The translations under genes and the position numbers were made by a program. Shown here piece after piece: positions 10,093 to 19,755 of a stretch of 64,000 nt of DNA. Position 1 is the stretch's first letter, and each line of letters begins with the position of its first letter. This DNA comes from Acinetobacter nectaris CIP 110549 (GTDB taxonomy: Bacteria; Pseudomonadota; Gammaproteobacteria; Pseudomonadales; Moraxellaceae): the NCBI RefSeq assembly GCF_000488215.1, contig NZ_KI530734.1, positions 225,025-289,024 of the forward strand, in the 5' to 3' direction. Under the pieces are notes generated by a model. That model had not been told where the DNA came from. It saw nothing but the letters and a program-made list of their open reading frames with translations, and did not search any database.

Positions 10093-11481
10093 TTATTCGA
10101 TACGTTCGCCATGTTGGCTTAAATCGAGTCCCATACGTTCATCATCATGTGAAACACGAATACCAATAACCACATCAATGACTTTTAAAATAATGAATGT
10201 ACATACAGCACTATAAGCAATTGTTGCGAGCACACCTTGGCTTTGTACCCATAATTGATGCGCCATATTTGTTGGTGCTTTATCGCCCATAATAAATGAA
10301 CTTGCAAATACACCTGTTAAAATTGCACCTGCAATTCCACCAACTGCATGTAGACCAAAAGCATCAAGTGAGTCATCTACTTTCAAGAAGCGTTTGAGTG
10401 CTGTAGTTCCCCAGAAACAAATTACGCCACCAAGTAAACCCATAATAAGTGAACCTGCTACAGTGACATAACCAGCCGCAGGGGTAATTACCACAAGACC
10501 GGCTACACCACCAGAAGCGATACCAAGTACTGATGTTTTACCACGAACAAGTTTTTCAATTAAAGACCATGAAATTGCTGCTGCCGCTGCTGCTACTTGA
10601 GTTGTTACTAAAGCATAAGCTGCGCCACCATTTGCACCTAATGCTGAACCACCGTTAAAGCCAAACCAACCTACCCAAAGCAGTCCTGCACCAATTACTG
10701 TCAGTGTTAAATTATGTGGTGCCATTGATTCTTTACCAAAACCAACACGCTTACCTAACATATATGCTGCTACAAGACCTGCAACACCTGAGTTAATATG
10801 TACAACTGTGCCACCAGCAAAATCTAAAGCACCATCTGCTGCCAACCAACCACCGCCCCATACCCAATGGGCAATTGGTGCATAAACTACAATAATCCAA
10901 AGTGTTGTAAATGCAACGAATGCACCAAACTTCATCCGCTCAGCAACTGAACCACTAATAATGGCAACCGTAATAATGGCAAAAGTCATTTGAAAAATAA
11001 CAAATAGAATTTCAGGAATCGTACCTTGTAAAGTATCTAGACCAATTCCTGAAAGCATCGCTTTACTAAAACCACCAATAAATGCATTGCCCGCATCAAA
11101 TGCTAAGGTATACCCTACCGCAACCCATACAACACTCACTAATGCTGTCGCTATTAAACTATGTGCCATAATTCCAAGAACATTTTTCTTACGCACCATA
11201 CCGCCGTAGAAAAGTGCAATACCTGGAATCGTCATCAATAATACCAAAGCTGTTGAGATAAGCACCCAAGCTGTATCCCCCGTATCTAGCTTAGATGTTG
11301 CCGTAGATGCTGGCGCAGGCTGAGGGGTCGGGGTTGAAACACTCGCCGCAACATTATTTGCTGTTACTTCAGATACTGCTGCCGAAGATGTTGGTGCAGA
11401 TGCCGATGAACTATCCGCCCATATTGGTGCACTTGTTAAAAGTGCACTGGTTACCCCTAATGCCATTATGATTTTTTTCAT
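10093..11481 (-). CDS. amtB: Ammonium transporter AmtB
   Basis: Trimeric inner-membrane ammonium channel. I place the start at the ATG 11479-11481 (MKKIIMALGV), preceded by GGGGGA, eight codons inside the longest frame. A signal peptide (1-22) is followed by an unusually Ala/Ser/Thr/Pro-rich stretch (about 23-62), then eleven membrane segments. Family stretches include FYGGMVRKKN, HWVWGGGWL, DFAGGTVVHINSG and the DAFGLHAVGGIAG signature. glnK lies 57 bases upstream, the standard regulator-transporter pair. The long periplasmic leader linker is longer than in E. coli AmtB. Confidence 0.96.
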   Translation of the reverse strand: MKKIIMALGVTSALLTSAPIWADSSSASAPTSSAAVSEVTANNVAASVSTPTPQPAPASTATSKLDTGDTAWVLISTALVLLMTIPGIALFYGGMVRKKNVLGIMAHSLIATALVSVVWVAVGYTLAFDAGNAFIGGFSKAMLSGIGLDTLQGTIPEILFVIFQMTFAIITVAIISGSVAERMKFGAFVAFTTLWIIVVYAPIAHWVWGGGWLAADGALDFAGGTVVHINSGVAGLVAAYMLGKRVGFGKESMAPHNLTLTVIGAGLLWVGWFGFNGGSALGANGGAAYALVTTQVAAAAAAISWSLIEKLVRGKTSVLGIASGGVAGLVVITPAAGYVTVAGSLIMGLLGGVICFWGTTALKRFLKVDDSLDAFGLHAVGGIAGAILTGVFASSFIMGDKAPTNMAHQLWVQSQGVLATIAYSAVCTFIILKVIDVVIGIRVSHDDERMGLDLSQHGERIE

Positions 11482-11538
11482 ATTCCCCCACCCATATTCA
11501 TGCAAGTTACTCAGCTAATAGCAATCTTTATGCCAAAT

Positions 11539-11880
<342 letters not shown>

Positions 11881-11920
11881 TCATTCCTTCCGATTATTTG
11901 ATTGTGTTTGATTTTTATGT

Positions 11921-11935
11921 TCAATTTTCATGCCA
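11921..11935 (-). promoter_or_regulatory. Possible sigma-54 promoter of glnK-amtB
   Basis: On the minus strand TGGCATGAAAATTGA fits the spacing of the -24/-12 consensus (TGGCAYR-N4-TTGCW), with GG and the -12 G in place but A where C is expected. It lies 44 bases before the glnK ATG. NtrC/sigma-54 control of glnK-amtB is established in enterics; here it is an inference from an imperfect site. Confidence 0.35.
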
Positions 11936-12097
11936 ATACAACTTAATATTGGATGGGAATAAATATCTCGTAATATGTATGAAAATTTTTATGGCTAATC
12001 TATATTTTAAAACTTATTTTATACTTAATGAATGTTTAAGCGCGATTTAGCAGTGCTAAACTAACAACTTATTTTCAATTTTTTATTTTGGCATCTT

Positions 12098-12334
12098 ATG
12101 ATCGAACAACTTATTCAATCTATTTTATCTCAGATAGAACAACCCAAAGCCGATTTAGAACATAATTTGCGCGCACTATTAAGTGAAACTGTAAAAAAAA
12201 TGGATTTGGTTTCTAAAGAGGAAATAGAACGTCATCAAATAGCTCTATCTCAGGCAAATATTAGAGTGGATGAACTTAGCCAGCAAGTTACTATCTTAGA
12301 ACAAGCTATTCAAAACATCGAAGCACAAAAATAG
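12098..12334 (+). CDS. ubiK: Ubiquinone biosynthesis accessory factor UbiK (BMFP family)
   Basis: Small coiled-coil protein (78 residues) of the YqiC/BMFP family that supports aerobic ubiquinone synthesis in E. coli and Salmonella. Typical features are MIEQLIQSILSQI at the N-terminus, an LRALLSETVKKMDLVSKEE core (26-44) and a C-terminal heptad helix. It precedes comM by 50 bases, divergent from glnK. Confidence 0.85.
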   Translation: MIEQLIQSILSQIEQPKADLEHNLRALLSETVKKMDLVSKEEIERHQIALSQANIRVDELSQQVTILEQAIQNIEAQK

Positions 12335-12384
12335 TGCATAATCCAACAATACACATCCATTACTAAGCACCAAATTGGTTCAAA

Positions 12385-13875
12385 ATGTCATTTGCTAAAA
12401 TTTATACCCGTGGTGTGTTCGGTCTTGATGCACCAAGTATTGAAGTCGAAGTACATATCAGCCAAGGTCTACCATCTTTAACTATTGTCGGTCTGGCGGA
12501 AGCAGCCGTGCGTGAAAGTAAAGATCGAGTACGTTCAGCAATTATTAATAGTGGTTTTACCTTTCCAATCAAAAGATTAACCATTAATCTTGCACCCGCT
12601 GACCTTCCGAAAGAAGGGGCGCGACTCGATTTACCTATTGCCCTCGGCATACTCATTGCATCGGGACAAATACCCTCAATTCCCTCTGAAAATTATGAGT
12701 TTATTGGTGAATTATCTTTAGATGGTCAACTCCGAGCTGTTTCAAGCACACTCACCATTGCAATGGCATCTGAACAACAGCAACGTGCGCTCTTTTTACC
12801 ATGCCACAATGCTGATGAAGCAAATCAATTAAGAAATTTAGAGGTATATCCAGCACAGTCTCTCAAAGAAGTATGCAATCACTTTTTAAATATTAATAAG
12901 CTTCAAAAACTTACTAAAACAAAATCTATCCTTTTTCAACAAGAAGATACCTTAGACCTCATCGATATTAAAGGGCAAAAAAGACCTCGCCGTGCTTTAG
13001 AAATTGCAGCCGCAGGTGGGCATTCGCTTCTCTTTAGAGGGCCTCCTGGCACAGGTAAAACAATGCTTGCCTCAAGGCTACCTAGTATTTTACCTCCATT
13101 GAAAGAAACTGAACGCTTACAAGTTGCAAGCATCTATTCTATTGCTAAGAAATCATATCAATTCGGTCATAGACCATTTCGAGCACCTCATCATAGCGCT
13201 TCGCATATTGCACTCGTTGGAGGAGGCTCATCTCCAAAACCTGGTGAAATTACGCTCGCACACTTAGGTGTTTTATTTTTAGATGAACTTCCTGAGTTTA
13301 ATAGAAAAGTTATAGAGTCTCTCAGACAACCTATTGAAGAAAAAGAAGTTACTATTTCTAGAGCATCAAGCCAGATTACTTTTCCTGCTAGCTTTCAACT
13401 CATTACAGCGATGAATCCTTGCCCATGTGGTTATGCATTTCATGAAGATAATCGCTGTCAATGTACACCTACCATGATTAGAAACTATCAAAATAAAATA
13501 TCTGGTCCTATGCTTGACCGTATAGACTTACACATTGATGTTCCTCCTTTATCTTCATACGACCTACAAACCACAATAGCTACAGAAAGCTCTGAGATAG
13601 TAAGAAACCGTGTTATCAAAGCGTATGAATTACAGCTAAGCAGACAAAATAAACCTAACTATATGCTTACACCACATGAGTTAGAAAAATATGCACCCCT
13701 TGATGATCACTGTAAAAAAATCATTAGTATTGCTCAAGAACGGCTTAGCTTATCGGCACGTAGCTATCACCGCATTTTACGCCTAGCACGTACAATCGCA
13801 GATTTAGCATCATCTAAGCATATTGCATCTATACACCTAAGCGAAGCACTCTCTTATCGTAGTCCCATGCAATAA
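12385..13875 (+). CDS. comM: YifB/ComM-family AAA+ ATPase
   Basis: ComM is a hexameric branch-migration helicase that helps integrate single-stranded DNA in natural transformation, a trait common in Acinetobacter. The 496 residues hold an N-terminal Lon/ChlI-like domain (about 20-145), the Mg-chelatase AAA+ module with Walker A GPPGTGKT (219-226) and Walker B VLFLDELPEF, a Cys-rich NPCPCGY insert, and a C-terminal lid domain ending in SLSARSYHRILRLARTIADL. It ends at its own terminator. Confidence 0.93.
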   Translation: MSFAKIYTRGVFGLDAPSIEVEVHISQGLPSLTIVGLAEAAVRESKDRVRSAIINSGFTFPIKRLTINLAPADLPKEGARLDLPIALGILIASGQIPSIPSENYEFIGELSLDGQLRAVSSTLTIAMASEQQQRALFLPCHNADEANQLRNLEVYPAQSLKEVCNHFLNINKLQKLTKTKSILFQQEDTLDLIDIKGQKRPRRALEIAAAGGHSLLFRGPPGTGKTMLASRLPSILPPLKETERLQVASIYSIAKKSYQFGHRPFRAPHHSASHIALVGGGSSPKPGEITLAHLGVLFLDELPEFNRKVIESLRQPIEEKEVTISRASSQITFPASFQLITAMNPCPCGYAFHEDNRCQCTPTMIRNYQNKISGPMLDRIDLHIDVPPLSSYDLQTTIATESSEIVRNRVIKAYELQLSRQNKPNYMLTPHELEKYAPLDDHCKKIISIAQERLSLSARSYHRILRLARTIADLASSKHIASIHLSEALSYRSPMQ

Positions 13876-13898
13876 AAAAGTGCCAAAAGGCACTTTTT
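13875..13898 (+). terminator. comM terminator
   Basis: AAAAAGTGCC / GGCACTTTTT around AAAA. Symmetrical A/T tails make it usable also by the convergent TorF porin gene. Confidence 0.88.
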
Positions 13899-13920
13899 TA
13901 TTGCAATATTAATGACTTAA

Positions 13921-14709
13921 TTAAAAAGTCTTTGTAAGACTAAACATTGCACCCGTATCTACGCCACGTTTTGCAACATGGTCATAACCCGCTGTATCAA
14001 TATTTGTTCCAACTGCATCTAACTCAGCAGTTAAGCCATTAATAGATTTAACATTATATGTTACACCTGCTTTCCAATCGATGTAATTATCATCATTGCC
14101 GTATACAGCAATCTTATGATTGGCTTTGCTATAACCTACACTTGCAACCCCACCAAAACCTGTATCGGCAAATGGTACAGCGTACGCTAAATTAAAGTTC
14201 CAATTATTAATACGGTGACCTTCAGAATTTTTCGTCGAGTTTCCACCATAATTATTACTATAGGCAATACTTGGCGTAATACTGTCACCTTTTACAAACG
14301 CATCGGCAAAAGTAAGACGAGCATAAATTTCTGGATAGTTTAAGCCATGCCCACTCGGGTAATTATAATACGCAAGACCTGTATCTAATACTGGTTGTAG
14401 CGTACTTGAAAGTGGCAGTTTAGTCGTATAACCAATAGAAGGATCTAATTCTAAATGCGGAGATACCCCACCAAAGTCAACATTTGAAGAAAATACGCTG
14501 ATATATACACCCGAATCATGCGCTAAAGTAAATGTACCTTGTAATGCAGGATCATTTTGTGTTTGTGTTTGACCACGGAAACGGTAGTCAGAAGTTAATG
14601 CAACATTTCCAGAAAAAGAAAGTCCATACTGTTGTAAACCATTATCTGCTGCATTTGCCACACTAGAAACAGCTAGAACACCTGTTACGAATAATAATTT
14701 ATGAAACAT
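13921..14709 (-). CDS. TorF-family outer-membrane porin
   Basis: Predicted beta-barrel of the TIGR02001/TorF family; the substrate is unknown. The start is placed at ATG 14707-14709 (MFHKLLFVTG), preceded by AGGGGG, rather than six codons upstream. A signal peptide (about 1-20, cleaving after VANA) leads to alternating barrel strands, including SGNVALTSDYRFRGQTQT. It ends in aromatic Phe (SLTKTF), typical of outer-membrane proteins. It is divergent from an OprD-like porin. Confidence 0.85.
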   Translation of the reverse strand: MFHKLLFVTGVLAVSSVANAADNGLQQYGLSFSGNVALTSDYRFRGQTQTQNDPALQGTFTLAHDSGVYISVFSSNVDFGGVSPHLELDPSIGYTTKLPLSSTLQPVLDTGLAYYNYPSGHGLNYPEIYARLTFADAFVKGDSITPSIAYSNNYGGNSTKNSEGHRINNWNFNLAYAVPFADTGFGGVASVGYSKANHKIAVYGNDDNYIDWKAGVTYNVKSINGLTAELDAVGTNIDTAGYDHVAKRGVDTGAMFSLTKTF

Positions 14710-15035
14710 ATTTCCCCCTAAATACATACAAATGAAGATAGCTTAAATATAAGCAAATATTAAACCAAGGCTCATTGCCTACTTTAACAAAAATTTCATT
14801 ATTATGAAATTTGGTATACTTTTTGCTAATTAATATTTAAGAATATACAGTGTATATTACCAATATAGACACATATATCTAAAAAAAATCATAGCAAATC
14901 CGTATTTTATATATGGCACATGGTAAATAAATTTGCAAAGACGGTTTTTTTTATTATAGATTAGTTGGTCTTTTGTTAACTCACTGTGTTTTGATTAGCT
15001 CCAAATTACAGTTACCTCATTGGGGAAATACATAC
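14710..15035. promoter_or_regulatory. 326-bp AT-rich intergenic region between two divergent porin genes
   Basis: This gap must hold both porin promoters. The only distinct structure I see is an inverted repeat at 14842-14858 (listed separately). No ORF or RNA gene is evident. Confidence 0.6.
14842..14858. promoter_or_regulatory. Palindrome, candidate operator
   Basis: AATATAC-AGT-GTATATT, perfect 7-bp arms with a 3-base centre, located between the divergent TorF and OprD-like genes. The size and symmetry suit a dimeric repressor, but no regulator gene is adjacent. Confidence 0.35.
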
Positions 15036-16319
15036 ATGCCAAAATTACACAAGAAACTTGCACTCGCACTTGTTGTACAAGCAACGCTTCTTTCAACTGC
15101 ATACGCAAGTGAACAAAGTGACTCAAAAGGGTTCGTTGAAGACTCAAAAGGTTCTATCTTATTACGTAATGGTTGGATAAACCGTGACTTCACAACCAAC
15201 GGTACATATAAAAGCTCATGGGGCCAAGGTGTTATTGGAAAGTTTGACTCAGGATTTACACAAGGAACTGTTGGTTTTGGTGTTGGCGCTTTAGGTGACT
15301 TTGCATTTAAGCTTGGCGATAACTCACATGCTGGCAACCAAATGCTCTACAAAGATGGACAAAAAGATATTTGGGCACGTGGTGGTGTCAATGTAAAAGC
15401 ACGTATTTCAAATACTACTGTTGTTTACGGTACGCAGTTCTTACAATTGCCTGTACTTGCAAGTAATGACCTTCGTCTACTCCCTGAATACTACACAGGT
15501 ACATTGGTTACAAGCCATGAAATTAAAGATTTAGAAGTTGTTTATGGTCATTTCACAAAAGATCAATACTCTAACCAAATTAACACTGATGGCAATCACT
15601 TAAAGCGTGCTGATGTTTGGGGTGCAAAATATCAATTCACCAAGGACTTACAAGGTTCATACTACGGTGCAGCATTCAAAAATGCCTTACAACGTCACTA
15701 CTTAGATTTAAACTATAAGCTACCTCTTGCTGCCGATCGTTCATTAACATTTGATTTAAATGGTTATCATACTAAATATGATGCTAACTTAGACTCAGAC
15801 AACTCTAAAGAGCGCATTCTTTCATTCCCTACAGGCGCATATAATACAGAGAAGAAAAACAATATTTGGGCTGTAGCTGCTACGTATAACCAAGGCCCTC
15901 ATACAGGTATGCTTTCATACCAACAAAGTACTGGCAATGTTGGTTATGATTACAACATTGTGGGTGATGGCGGTGGTTCTATTGCGCTTCCAAACTCATA
16001 TTTCTCTGACTTTAATGGGAACCATGAAAAATCCCTACAAGCGATGTACTCTTTAGACTTCGGTGCACTTGGTGTTCCTGGTTTAACTTGGACAACTGCT
16101 TATGTATATGGTTGGAATATCCATGTTCAAGACAAAACAGATAATGCCAAAGAACGTGAAATCTTTAACCAAGTCAAATATACCGTTCAAAATGGTTTTG
16201 CTAAAGATTTAAGCTTTAAAGTACGTAATTCAACATATCGTGCAAATGCAAGCTACAACGATTATGCAGGTAATACTAACGAATGGCGCTTATACTTAGA
16301 ATATCCAATTAATTTCTAA
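15036..16319 (+). CDS. OprD-family outer-membrane porin
   Basis: Substrate-selective 18-strand porin family taking up amino acids or carboxylates. The start is ATG 15036 (MPKLHKKLAL), with GGGGAAAT upstream; the longer frame adds 21 non-signal residues. The signal peptide ends at AYA (about 25). The first strands GSILLRNGWINRDF and WGQGVIGKFDSGFTQGTVGFG and the terminal YLEYPINF are characteristic of OprD/OccAB-type proteins. The substrate cannot be told from sequence alone. Confidence 0.88.
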   Translation: MPKLHKKLALALVVQATLLSTAYASEQSDSKGFVEDSKGSILLRNGWINRDFTTNGTYKSSWGQGVIGKFDSGFTQGTVGFGVGALGDFAFKLGDNSHAGNQMLYKDGQKDIWARGGVNVKARISNTTVVYGTQFLQLPVLASNDLRLLPEYYTGTLVTSHEIKDLEVVYGHFTKDQYSNQINTDGNHLKRADVWGAKYQFTKDLQGSYYGAAFKNALQRHYLDLNYKLPLAADRSLTFDLNGYHTKYDANLDSDNSKERILSFPTGAYNTEKKNNIWAVAATYNQGPHTGMLSYQQSTGNVGYDYNIVGDGGGSIALPNSYFSDFNGNHEKSLQAMYSLDFGALGVPGLTWTTAYVYGWNIHVQDKTDNAKEREIFNQVKYTVQNGFAKDLSFKVRNSTYRANASYNDYAGNTNEWRLYLEYPINF

Positions 16320-16334
16320 GCCAACGTACTCAAT

Positions 16335-16362
16335 AAAAAAGCCTTCATACGAAGGCTTTTTT
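16335..16362. terminator. Bidirectional terminator after the OprD-like gene
   Basis: AAAAAAGCCTTC / GAAGGCTTTTTT around ATAC, between convergent oprD-like and ppa. Confidence 0.9.
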
Positions 16363-16376
16363 ATTATTTCAATATT

Positions 16377-16901
16377 TTATTTTGCTGCTGCAATTGCTTT
16401 TACAACTTCAGCTTTAGCAACGTCTGCACCTTCCCAACCAGAGATTTTCACCCATTTGCCAGGCTCTAAATCTTTATAGTGTGCAAAGAAATGTTCAATT
16501 TGGCTAATAAGCAGTTTTGGCAAATCTGTATATTCTTGGATATCTGTATAAAGTGCAGATAATTTTTCATGTGGAACTGCAACAAGTTTTGCATCAATAC
16601 CACCATCGTCTTCCATGTTTAATTTACCAACAGGGCGACAACGAATGACTGAACCTGGTTCAACTGGATGCGGTGTTACAACCAATACGTCTAGAGGATC
16701 ACCATCTTCAGAAAGTGTGTTTGGTACATAACCATAGTTCGCAGGGTAAAACATTGTTGTTGCCATAAAACGGTCTACAAACAATGCATCAGAATCTTTA
16801 TCTACTTCATATTTAATTGGTGCAGCATTCGCTGGAATTTCAATGACAACATAAATATCATTTGGTGCATCTTTACCCGCAGGGATATTGCTATAGCTCA
16901 T
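16377..16901 (-). CDS. ppa: Inorganic pyrophosphatase
   Basis: Family I soluble pyrophosphatase hydrolysing PPi to two phosphates, pulling biosynthetic reactions forward. The 174 residues carry the signature [10 protein letters not shown] with metal ligands Asp66, Asp68 and Asp71. The length matches the E. coli hexameric enzyme. Single-gene unit. Confidence 0.96.
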   Translation of the reverse strand: MSYSNIPAGKDAPNDIYVVIEIPANAAPIKYEVDKDSDALFVDRFMATTMFYPANYGYVPNTLSEDGDPLDVLVVTPHPVEPGSVIRCRPVGKLNMEDDGGIDAKLVAVPHEKLSALYTDIQEYTDLPKLLISQIEHFFAHYKDLEPGKWVKISGWEGADVAKAEVVKAIAAAK

Positions 16902-17041
16902 TTCAATACTCTTGTATTTACGATTGGTTATCTTCTTAATTATACATTTTACAGCAGCTTTTTCTAATGAAGTTGACGTAAAAGTAACTTAGCAATCATA
17001 TCATTGCATTCATTCTTAAAAATAATGCAATATCATTAATG

Positions 17042-17440
17042 TTATGTCAGTCGAATGACCAACACTAGCAGAAAAATAGGGCAACACATCGACAGCAGCC
17101 ACATCACAGAACGAAGGCTACTCCAATTTGCCAAATAGCAAATACCATATAAAACGCGCAATATTAAATATGCACTGCCTAAGATCATAATGACATGCTG
17201 ATCAATCACCATATATTCAGCCATTAAAATAGCGGCAATAAATAAAGGTAACCCTTCAAAACTATTTTGTTGTGCTGCATTTGCTCTTGCAGCCAAACCA
17301 TTTGTATTAGATAAAAACTGACGTGGATTTTGATTATCTTTTAATGTAAAACCACCTACAGCTTTTGCAATCATTGCAAATACATAAGGCAACAAACATG
17401 CGATTAAAATTAAATAAACAATGCCACTTATGCTCTGCAT
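17042..17440 (-). CDS. MAPEG-family membrane protein
   Basis: A 132-residue four-helix membrane protein of the MAPEG superfamily (relatives of microsomal glutathione transferase). Shared features are the N-terminal segment, the NPRQFLSNTNGLAARANAAQ stretch after helix 1 and the N-S-F-E-G-L-P-L-F motif before helix 2. The start is ATG 17440, with GAGAG upstream; five more codons are open to a TTG. The enzymatic substrate is unknown. Confidence 0.8.
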   Translation of the reverse strand: MQSISGIVYLILIACLLPYVFAMIAKAVGGFTLKDNQNPRQFLSNTNGLAARANAAQQNSFEGLPLFIAAILMAEYMVIDQHVIMILGSAYLILRVLYGICYLANWSSLRSVMWLLSMCCPIFLLVLVIRLT

Positions 17441-17547
17441 GAAATCGACTCTCAACTCAGATTGAACTCAATAATTTATAATAGCATGGCTTTTTTTACT
17501 ATTTTTCGGTTAAATATAAATAGATTTGTACCTTTAATGGAATATAA

Positions 17548-17946
17548 ATGCCACAACCTGACCAACAAGAATTATTAAATGCACTTGATCAACACCAAGT
17601 TGCTAAAAAAAAGCTTGATCGTATTTTAATGATTGTTCTTCCAATTATTGCATTTCTAATTAGCATGATCTGTGCAAATTGGACATGGTTTTCTACATTA
17701 GGAACCATTATTGTACTCACACTTGCATTCATAGCCGTTGGTATTCAGCGTTGGTCTATCACTCTATGGCTTGCTATTATTGTTGTTTATTGCTGTATCG
17801 ATAATTATTTCAGCTATGGTACGCTCGTTCTAAGCAAGTTAAAAATGCAAGCGCTCACAATGCTTATTTTTACGATTATTTTTCATGTGGCTCGCCCTTA
17901 CCTAGATCAAGTCATGCAACATAGTCTCATAAAAAAAGACCGATAA
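17548..17946 (+). CDS. Hypothetical inner-membrane protein
   Basis: I do not recognise a family. The 132 residues have a hydrophilic N-terminus (1-25), then four hydrophobic segments (about 28-44, 50-66, 70-88, 102-118) and a basic C-terminus. It has its own terminator and is divergent from the MAPEG gene. Confidence 0.7.
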   Translation: MPQPDQQELLNALDQHQVAKKKLDRILMIVLPIIAFLISMICANWTWFSTLGTIIVLTLAFIAVGIQRWSITLWLAIIVVYCCIDNYFSYGTLVLSKLKMQALTMLIFTIIFHVARPYLDQVMQHSLIKKDR

Positions 17947-17958
17947 ATCGATCTTTTT
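17932..17958. terminator. Terminator between convergent small membrane gene and fadD
   Basis: AAAAAGA-C-CGAT / ATCG-A-TCTTTTT with one internal mismatch and A/T tails on both sides. Confidence 0.75.
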
Positions 17959-17966
17959 ACTTTCTT

Positions 17967-19643
17967 CTATCCTTGCTTACGTAAGTCCTTACGTAAAATT
18001 TTCCCAACATTCGACTTCGGTAACTCATCCATAAATTCAACAAATCTTGGACGCTTATAACCTGTTAAGTTTGCCTTTGCATAAGCCAATAACTCTTCTG
18101 TTGTCAAAGAGTTATCTTTCTTTACAACAAAAAGCTTTGGTGCTTCTCCCGAGCGCTCATCAGGCACACCTACAGCAGCTACTTCTAAAACCTTAGGATG
18201 TTGGGCAATAACTTCTTCAATTTCATTTGGATAAACATTAAAGCCGGATACTAAAATCATGTCTTTTTTACGATCTACAATTTTAATATAGCCGCGCTCA
18301 TCCATAATACCAATATCGCCTGAACGAAAGAAACCATCTTCTGTCATGACTTTTTCTGTTTCATCAGGACGATTCCAGTACCCTTTCATGACTTGTGGGC
18401 CACGAATACAAATTTCACCCTGCTCTCCTAAAGGAACTTCTTTCCCATCATCATCTAAAATCGCAATATCTGTTGATGGTAAAGGAATACCTATTGTTCC
18501 TGTAAACTCTTCAGATACAGGCGGATTAAATACAACGGCTGGAGAGGTTTCAGAAAGGCCATAGCCTTCATGAATAATAATTCCCGTATATTTTTTCCAT
18601 GCTTCAGCTGTCGATGGTAGAACAGACATACCCCCACCAACCGCAATTTGCATTTGACTATGATCAATTTGCTTAAATGCATCATTATGTACAAGTGCAT
18701 TAAACAAAGTATTTACGGCTGGAAAAACTGTTGGCTTAAACTTAGCAATTTCTTTAACTAAAGCAGGCAAATCTCTTGGATTTGGAATAAGTAAATTAGT
18801 CGCACCTTGGCATAATCCATACAGCTCACAAATGGTAAATGCAAAGATATGATACAAAGGTAATGCCGCCAAAAAGCGATATTCAGGGTTTTTAACTGTA
18901 CGAAACTTACTTTCAAATAAATTTCTAATTTGAAGCATATTTGCTGCCAAGTTTCGATGGGTCAGTTCAGCACCTTTCGAAATTCCTGTTGTTCCACCTG
19001 TATATTGCAAAATAAACGTATCATCTAAACTTAAAGAAGGACGTTTATATTGGTTTGGGTTTACCTGACTTAATGCCGTATTAAATGATATGTACCCCGG
19101 AATGTGCCATTTTGGTATTTGTTTACGCACCGTACGTAATACAAAATTGACAATAGTTCCTTTCACCATACCAAGCATGTCACCAACCGAAGCAACTACA
19201 ACATGTTTTACAGGGGTTTTTCCAATTATTTTTTCATAAACTGAAGCAAAATTTTCAAGAATTATCAGTGTTTCCACACCTGCATCATTTAATTGATGCT
19301 CAAGCTCTCTTGCTGTGTATAAAGGATTTACATTGACTAGAATACAACCAGCACGCAATATTCCTAAGCTGGCAACAGGATATTGCAATACATTAGGCAT
19401 CATAATGGCAACACGTGTGCCTTTTTTAAGACCTAAGCTTTGTAAATAGCAAGCAAACTTTCGGCTTTCTAACTCAAGATCTGTATAAGTCAGCTTTTTA
19501 TCCATAAAGATAAAGGCATCACGCGAGCCAAATTTTTGAAAACTTTCTTCAAATAGATCAATTAAAGAAGTATTTTCAGGTGGCAAGTTGATCTCGTTTT
19601 GAATACCTGTTCGCTTGTATTCATCAAACCATATCTTTTCCAT
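17967..19643 (-). CDS. fadD: Long-chain fatty acid-CoA ligase
   Basis: Activates exogenous fatty acids to acyl-CoA at the inner membrane for beta-oxidation or lipid synthesis. The 558-residue protein is an ANL-superfamily enzyme with P-loop YTGGTTGISKG (214-224), the GYGLSETSP motif, DGFFRSGDIG and the C-terminal catalytic-lysine region (PKSNVGKILRKDLR). Length and motifs match E. coli FadD. It stands alone between fadD-convergent and parC genes. Confidence 0.92.
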   Translation of the reverse strand: MEKIWFDEYKRTGIQNEINLPPENTSLIDLFEESFQKFGSRDAFIFMDKKLTYTDLELESRKFACYLQSLGLKKGTRVAIMMPNVLQYPVASLGILRAGCILVNVNPLYTARELEHQLNDAGVETLIILENFASVYEKIIGKTPVKHVVVASVGDMLGMVKGTIVNFVLRTVRKQIPKWHIPGYISFNTALSQVNPNQYKRPSLSLDDTFILQYTGGTTGISKGAELTHRNLAANMLQIRNLFESKFRTVKNPEYRFLAALPLYHIFAFTICELYGLCQGATNLLIPNPRDLPALVKEIAKFKPTVFPAVNTLFNALVHNDAFKQIDHSQMQIAVGGGMSVLPSTAEAWKKYTGIIIHEGYGLSETSPAVVFNPPVSEEFTGTIGIPLPSTDIAILDDDGKEVPLGEQGEICIRGPQVMKGYWNRPDETEKVMTEDGFFRSGDIGIMDERGYIKIVDRKKDMILVSGFNVYPNEIEEVIAQHPKVLEVAAVGVPDERSGEAPKLFVVKKDNSLTTEELLAYAKANLTGYKRPRFVEFMDELPKSNVGKILRKDLRKQG

Positions 19644-19755
19644 AATGCCAGCTAACTCCAGTTTAAGAATTTATTCATTATAAACATGATTGTGAGTTGG
19701 CGAACTTCAAAGTTTACCAACAGAACACTTTTCACAATATCATATCTCGTTGTAA

